10,940 nucleotides of DNA from Verrucomicrobiota bacterium. Its GTDB lineage: Bacteria; Verrucomicrobiota; Verrucomicrobiia; Limisphaerales; UBA1412. How positions within the stretch are numbered: position 1 is the stretch's first letter; every line of letters begins with the position of its first letter. The stretch is taken from assembly GCA_017557085.1 (NCBI GenBank), contig JAFZAR010000239.1:1-10940 (forward strand), read 5' to 3'. Shown one piece after another: positions 7,618 to 10,940 of this stretch. The notes beneath the pieces were generated by a model, which saw nothing but the letters and a program-made list of their open reading frames with translations, was not told the origin of the DNA and ran no database searches. The translations under genes and the position numbers were made by a program.

Positions 7618-9006
7618 TTAAAGTTCACTTATCAGCCAACGATGTTTTCCCCGACTGGTTCTCTCCATTTCCTCAACTTGGCGAAAAGATATCTCAAAGT
7701 CATCACCTAATTTACTGCGGATCCCCTTTTGTATATTCTCCAGCTGCGAAGGATTAAAATTGCGCGTAGGTTTGTAGCGAAACTCCGCGACACCGGGCTG
7801 CTTTTGATAGAACTGCACAGCATAAAGATTATCAAAAATCGAATCATGCATATTGAACATTGTCAAAGAAATCTTACGTCCTGTCGCGCTAATTAAAAAC
7901 TCTTGCTCCCTGCCGGCAACTTCCACAGCAGCCGGCCATGGAAATTCGTGCGGATAATCTGGTGTCGCTAACTTTACATAGTCCCCAGTTCTATAACGAA
8001 TCAAGGGCATCACATTATTATGAAAAGATGTCGCTATTACCTCTTGATATCCTAAATCATCCGGTTCGCCAAATTCCGTATATCCATAGAGCGGCCAAAA
8101 GTAAAAAAGATCTGTACTTACGCCTTCTCCTGCCAATACAGCTCTCTCCGAATGTCCATACCAGCGATAAACTTTACATCCAAAAGCCCGCTCCAGGATA
8201 TGCTTCTGAGGAAGGTTCAATCGTTCTGAACCGCAAAGCAATGCCTGTACAGGGATACGCCACGCTTGGTGAGTTCTCTCAAGATATTCTACGATCTGCA
8301 AAGCTGCAGATGGATATATATGAAGGAAATTTGGTTTGAATTTCTCAATTTGCTCCAAATACTCCGGCATCCGTTCATCTGTCAAATGAGCAGATGACAT
8401 TAGAAGCCAGTTACGCGTAGCATCATAACTGGAAATCTTTCCTTTTGAGGATTCTGTCGTCACATGACCTCGAATCAAAACCATCCGCGAACCCTGTTTC
8501 CAACCGACTCTCTGCCACATGGCTTCTAAGAAGGCCTGCTCCTTAGGACGACTGACACCCTTCTGCAAATAAAACCCTACAGGAACACCTGTTGATCCTC
8601 CTGTCGTGATGTAAAGCCTTTTTGACTCTGGATATTCACTGGAAACCAGTTCATTCAAATGATCCTGGATATCTCGCTTTTCCAGAAATGGAGCATTTTG
8701 AATATCCTCAGTAGAAAGTAAATTTTCCGGATGAAACTTAAATTCCGCAAATTTCTTCTGATACCAAGGGCATGTAGCTTGCGCCCTTAATAAGGTTGTG
8801 CGTAATTGTTTAACTTGATACTCTCGAATATCATCTTCATCCCACTCCAACGATTCTCGAATCAGTTTTTTGAACTTTGGATATTCTGCGCCCCACTTCC
8901 ATTTTTGCGGCAAGACACGATAAACCGCACCCACGCAATTTTTCAATCTCTGCGGGATGCGGTCATATACTTTTAGCAATGGATAAAGTCTGTCTTCTAA
9001 AGCCAT
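7618..9006 (-). CDS. CapK/PaaK-like adenylate-forming enzyme (phenylacetate-CoA ligase family)
   Basis: A 462-residue cytosolic member of the AMP-forming ligase superfamily, closest in style to CapK and phenylacetate-CoA ligase. Such enzymes activate a carboxylate with ATP and may pass it to CoA or another acceptor. Motifs visible in order: the phosphate loop T-T-G-G-S-T-G-V-P-V-G (134-144), 'GSERL' (259-263), Y-G-H-S-E-R (283-288), Y-R-T-G-D (338-342) and 'GREQEF', followed by a small C-terminal domain with 'RGKHRWLI' near the end. The core therefore looks active rather than degenerate. The start is fixed: two in-frame TAG codons lie at 9013-9018 just upstream of the ATG, and no Shine-Dalgarno is seen. 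It sits immediately before resB (10 nt, or overlapping if the GTG start is used). CapK-like proteins often occur in capsule and surface-polysaccharide clusters, but their substrates are mostly unknown. I make no substrate call; a role in aromatic catabolism is not suggested by the neighbours. Confidence 0.85.
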   Translation of the reverse strand: MALEDRLYPLLKVYDRIPQRLKNCVGAVYRVLPQKWKWGAEYPKFKKLIRESLEWDEDDIREYQVKQLRTTLLRAQATCPWYQKKFAEFKFHPENLLSTEDIQNAPFLEKRDIQDHLNELVSSEYPESKRLYITTGGSTGVPVGFYLQKGVSRPKEQAFLEAMWQRVGWKQGSRMVLIRGHVTTESSKGKISSYDATRNWLLMSSAHLTDERMPEYLEQIEKFKPNFLHIYPSAALQIVEYLERTHQAWRIPVQALLCGSERLNLPQKHILERAFGCKVYRWYGHSERAVLAGEGVSTDLFYFWPLYGYTEFGEPDDLGYQEVIATSFHNNVMPLIRYRTGDYVKLATPDYPHEFPWPAAVEVAGREQEFLISATGRKISLTMFNMHDSIFDNLYAVQFYQKQPGVAEFRYKPTRNFNPSQLENIQKGIRSKLGDDFEISFRQVEEMERTSRGKHRWLISEL

Positions 9007-9075
9007 CCGTATCTACTAAACATTGAAGCCGAAGCTGCTGTAAAACATTTCCCCGGCTCATGAGCAAATCTCACA

Positions 9076-10884
9076 TTACTTCTTTATTGCCTTTATATCA
9101 CGCAAATTAATGGGATTCCATTTCCCTTCCGCTGGCATTAAAGTAAGTATAACTTTTTTATTTGCAGGGATTTTAAAAGTTCCTAATTTTATATTGTCTT
9201 CAAATTTTGAATAACTACCGGTTGCTTTTATGGAAACCTCATTTGACTGATTGCCATCATTTAACAGCACCTTCAAGTTAGTATCCCCTTCAGTAGCGAC
9301 ACTGGTAACCAAATCAAATTCTCCAGCGGTGTCTGATTTAAAAGTCCAGGCCACAACATCCTTCTTATCAATCCAATAACCAATATTATTCAGATTATTC
9401 ACTTTTTGTTCAACCATCAGAGAACCGCTTAGATCCGCGTCCGCCACCGATAACTCAAAATCATCATTGCCTTTTATTTGCAAAACAATAGGTTCTATCG
9501 TTAGAAAACCATCTAATTTCAAAGCAATGACTTCTGGTTTTTCCAAATTGCCAGGCACTCTGCCGGGAACCTTTACTAACACACCTCGATCCGTTTTCTC
9601 TGTTTGAACCAAGACCGGATCCCACATGGTATTCGCCGAACGGATGTTATTTCTGAGACCAGGTAAAAGCAATGCTCCATCTTCAGGCCATTCAAAGACA
9701 TGAAGATATAATGTAACTCCATCCGCATCTATACGTTTCGTACAACGTCCCCAAGAGAGTTTTTTGAATGGACTGGCTGTTGTCCCATAAATAGCTTCAC
9801 CATTGATGTGCATCCATTGCCCCACTTCGCTAAAGCAATCAACAGTCTCAACCGGAATACTGCCATCACCCTTAGGTCCCACATTAATCAGATAATTTCC
9901 ACCTTTGGAAACAATATCGATCAAATTTTTCAAAACTCTCTCCGGTGTCTTCCAATTCTTGTCATGTTCGGAATACCCCCATGTATTGTTCAAAGTCATG
10001 CAGACTTCCCAATCTCTTCCATCTGAATATCCTGTTGCCGGTATGTACTGTTCCGGTGTCTCAGTGTCACCATAACCGCCACCTAAACGATTGTTCATGA
10101 TGATACTCGGATTGATCTCCCTTGCTAATTTATAAAGTTCTGTAGCTTCTTCATGACTCATTCCAACCGGAGTATCCCACCAAATAATAGCAATATCTCC
10201 ATACTTGGTTAATATCTCGCGAGTCTGAGGAATCGCAATCTCATGCAGATATTTATCAAAGTCACCTTTTTGGGCATCATCCCATTTTGCTTTATACGAT
10301 CCACCACCAGGATGAGACCAATCTTGAGCTTGGGAATAATAAAATCCTAATTTCATCCCATGCTTTCTGCACGCCGCAACCAGAGGTTCTATCAAATCCT
10401 TTCCATAAGGGGTCGCATCCACAACATCCCAGTTCGTCACTTTAGAATCAAACAGAGCAAAACCATCATGATGTTTGGAAGTTATGACGATATACTTCAT
10501 CCCAGCCTTTTTAGCCATGATCACCCATTGTTCTGGCGCATATTTCACTGGATTGAAGTATTTTGCATACTCTTTATACTCAGCGACCGGAATCTCCATA
10601 TTCTCCATGATCCATTCCCCCGCTCCCGGGGTTTGTTTGCCATTGTGAGAACCGGCCGCAACCGCATAAACACCCCAATGTATGAACATACCAAACTTGG
10701 CATCACGCCACCAACTCATACGAGCATCACGTTCAGCCTTGCTTTCAACAGTCAAAACATCCGGTTCCTCTGCTTCTGCGGCAATTAATAAACTGCTTGG
10801 ATAAAGACACGCAAACGCTGCCAACACACATAATATTCTTTGTATGTTTTTGTTACTTAAAATCTTTTTATAATCTTTCATCAT
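9076..10884 (-). CDS. Secreted alpha-L-fucosidase, glycoside hydrolase family 29
   Basis: A 602-residue exported GH29 enzyme that releases terminal L-fucose by a retaining mechanism. The signal peptide has a longish polar start (1-16), a hydrophobic core (17-35) and a likely cut after A-E-A (36-38). The catalytic barrel (~45-380) opens with 'WWRDAKFGMFIHWGVY' (58-73), then 'SKHHDGFALFDS' (136-147), 'LGFYYS' (179-184) and 'WWDTP' (235-239), where D237 is the nucleophile. By spacing with the Thermotoga enzyme (41-42 residues to the acid/base), E278 in 'TPEQY' is the best acid/base candidate; E275 is the alternative. A small beta domain (~385-475) and a C-terminal beta-sandwich (~485-602; 'IDKKDVVAWTFKS', 'AGEFDLVTSVA') resembling carbohydrate-binding appendages follow. 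The start is well supported: an in-frame TAA lies at 10915-10917 and two tandem ATGs begin at 10884 and 10881. It lies 69 nt upstream of the CapK-like gene. Likely location: periplasm or outside; likely targets: fucosylated glycans or algal/mucin chains (inference). Confidence 0.94.
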   Translation of the reverse strand: MMKDYKKILSNKNIQRILCVLAAFACLYPSSLLIAAEAEEPDVLTVESKAERDARMSWWRDAKFGMFIHWGVYAVAAGSHNGKQTPGAGEWIMENMEIPVAEYKEYAKYFNPVKYAPEQWVIMAKKAGMKYIVITSKHHDGFALFDSKVTNWDVVDATPYGKDLIEPLVAACRKHGMKLGFYYSQAQDWSHPGGGSYKAKWDDAQKGDFDKYLHEIAIPQTREILTKYGDIAIIWWDTPVGMSHEEATELYKLAREINPSIIMNNRLGGGYGDTETPEQYIPATGYSDGRDWEVCMTLNNTWGYSEHDKNWKTPERVLKNLIDIVSKGGNYLINVGPKGDGSIPVETVDCFSEVGQWMHINGEAIYGTTASPFKKLSWGRCTKRIDADGVTLYLHVFEWPEDGALLLPGLRNNIRSANTMWDPVLVQTEKTDRGVLVKVPGRVPGNLEKPEVIALKLDGFLTIEPIVLQIKGNDDFELSVADADLSGSLMVEQKVNNLNNIGYWIDKKDVVAWTFKSDTAGEFDLVTSVATEGDTNLKVLLNDGNQSNEVSIKATGSYSKFEDNIKLGTFKIPANKKVILTLMPAEGKWNPINLRDIKAIKK

Positions 10885-10940
10885 AGATCCACGAGTATTG
10901 AATTGGGGATTAAATTAACTGAAAATGGCTGCCGAACAAG

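Noticed and set aside
7938..8339. 133-codon open frame antisense to the CapK-like gene
   Set aside because: It lies wholly inside a well-supported gene containing ligase motifs, and the antisense protein shows no recognisable domain.
9056..9065. Perfect 10-base palindrome GCTCATGAGC upstream of the CapK-like gene
   Set aside because: About ten perfect 10-base palindromes are expected by chance in a window this size, and no second copy or promoter context was seen.
10360..10788. 142-codon open frame antisense to the fucosidase
   Set aside because: It covers the strongly conserved catalytic region of GH29 on the other strand; the antisense frame is a by-product of that coding sequence.
10804..10809. 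Cys26 of the fucosidase as a lipoprotein attachment site
   Set aside because: The preceding residues (A-F-A) are a poor lipobox and the hydrophobic core continues past the cysteine to a better A-E-A cleavage site.

Overview
The window looks like ordinary chromosomal DNA of a free-living or gut heterotroph, most likely from the PVC group (Verrucomicrobiota, Lentisphaerota or Kiritimatiellota). Four things point there. The secreted protein at the left edge has the 'D-x-N-x-N-x-I-P-D-E-W-E' plus 'DSDGDG...AGTDP' calcium-binding tail, followed by a terminal beta domain ending in 'FYRLE', a layout common in that group. There is a Tat-exported Gfo/Idh/MocA oxidoreductase. There is a GH29 fucosidase of the 'WWRDAKFGMFIHWGVY' type. 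ResB and CcsA are separate, with an extra periplasmic domain on CcsA. The DNA is moderately AT-rich by eye, and none of the starts I could examine has a convincing Shine-Dalgarno sequence. The phylum call is an inference from protein style, not a computed placement.

Layout. On the + strand: positions 2-1105 hold the C-terminal part of a large secreted calcium-binding protein whose start lies left of the window, and 1191-2534 hold the Tat-exported oxidoreductase, followed by a strong hairpin terminator (2556-2588). On the - strand, converging on that terminator and reading right to left: a secreted alpha-L-fucosidase (10884-9076), a CapK/PaaK-like adenylate-forming enzyme (9006-7618), ResB (7607-5757), CcsA (5770-4109) and a phosphohexomutase (4101-2602). 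The last four genes overlap or lie within 10 nt of each other and look like one transcription unit. The fucosidase stops 69 nt before them and may or may not share their transcript.

How the genes may work together. ResB and CcsA together form a complete System II cytochrome c synthase, which exports haem and attaches it to apocytochromes outside the cytoplasmic membrane. The expected haem-handling histidines and the WWD motif are all present. The flanking CapK-like enzyme and phosphohexomutase belong to families often found with surface-polysaccharide synthesis, so the unit mixes envelope-sugar and cytochrome-maturation genes. The fucosidase, the exported oxidoreductase and the secreted protein fit a polysaccharide-scavenging lifestyle.

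There is no gene-free stretch over 300 bases; the largest gap is about 85 bases. I saw no tRNA, rRNA, CRISPR array, insertion sequence or sizeable repeat. All genes read as intact apart from the one cut by the left edge. I did not find a convincing new biological system. The most thought-provoking feature is the tight packing of an adenylating enzyme of unknown substrate against the cytochrome c synthase genes.
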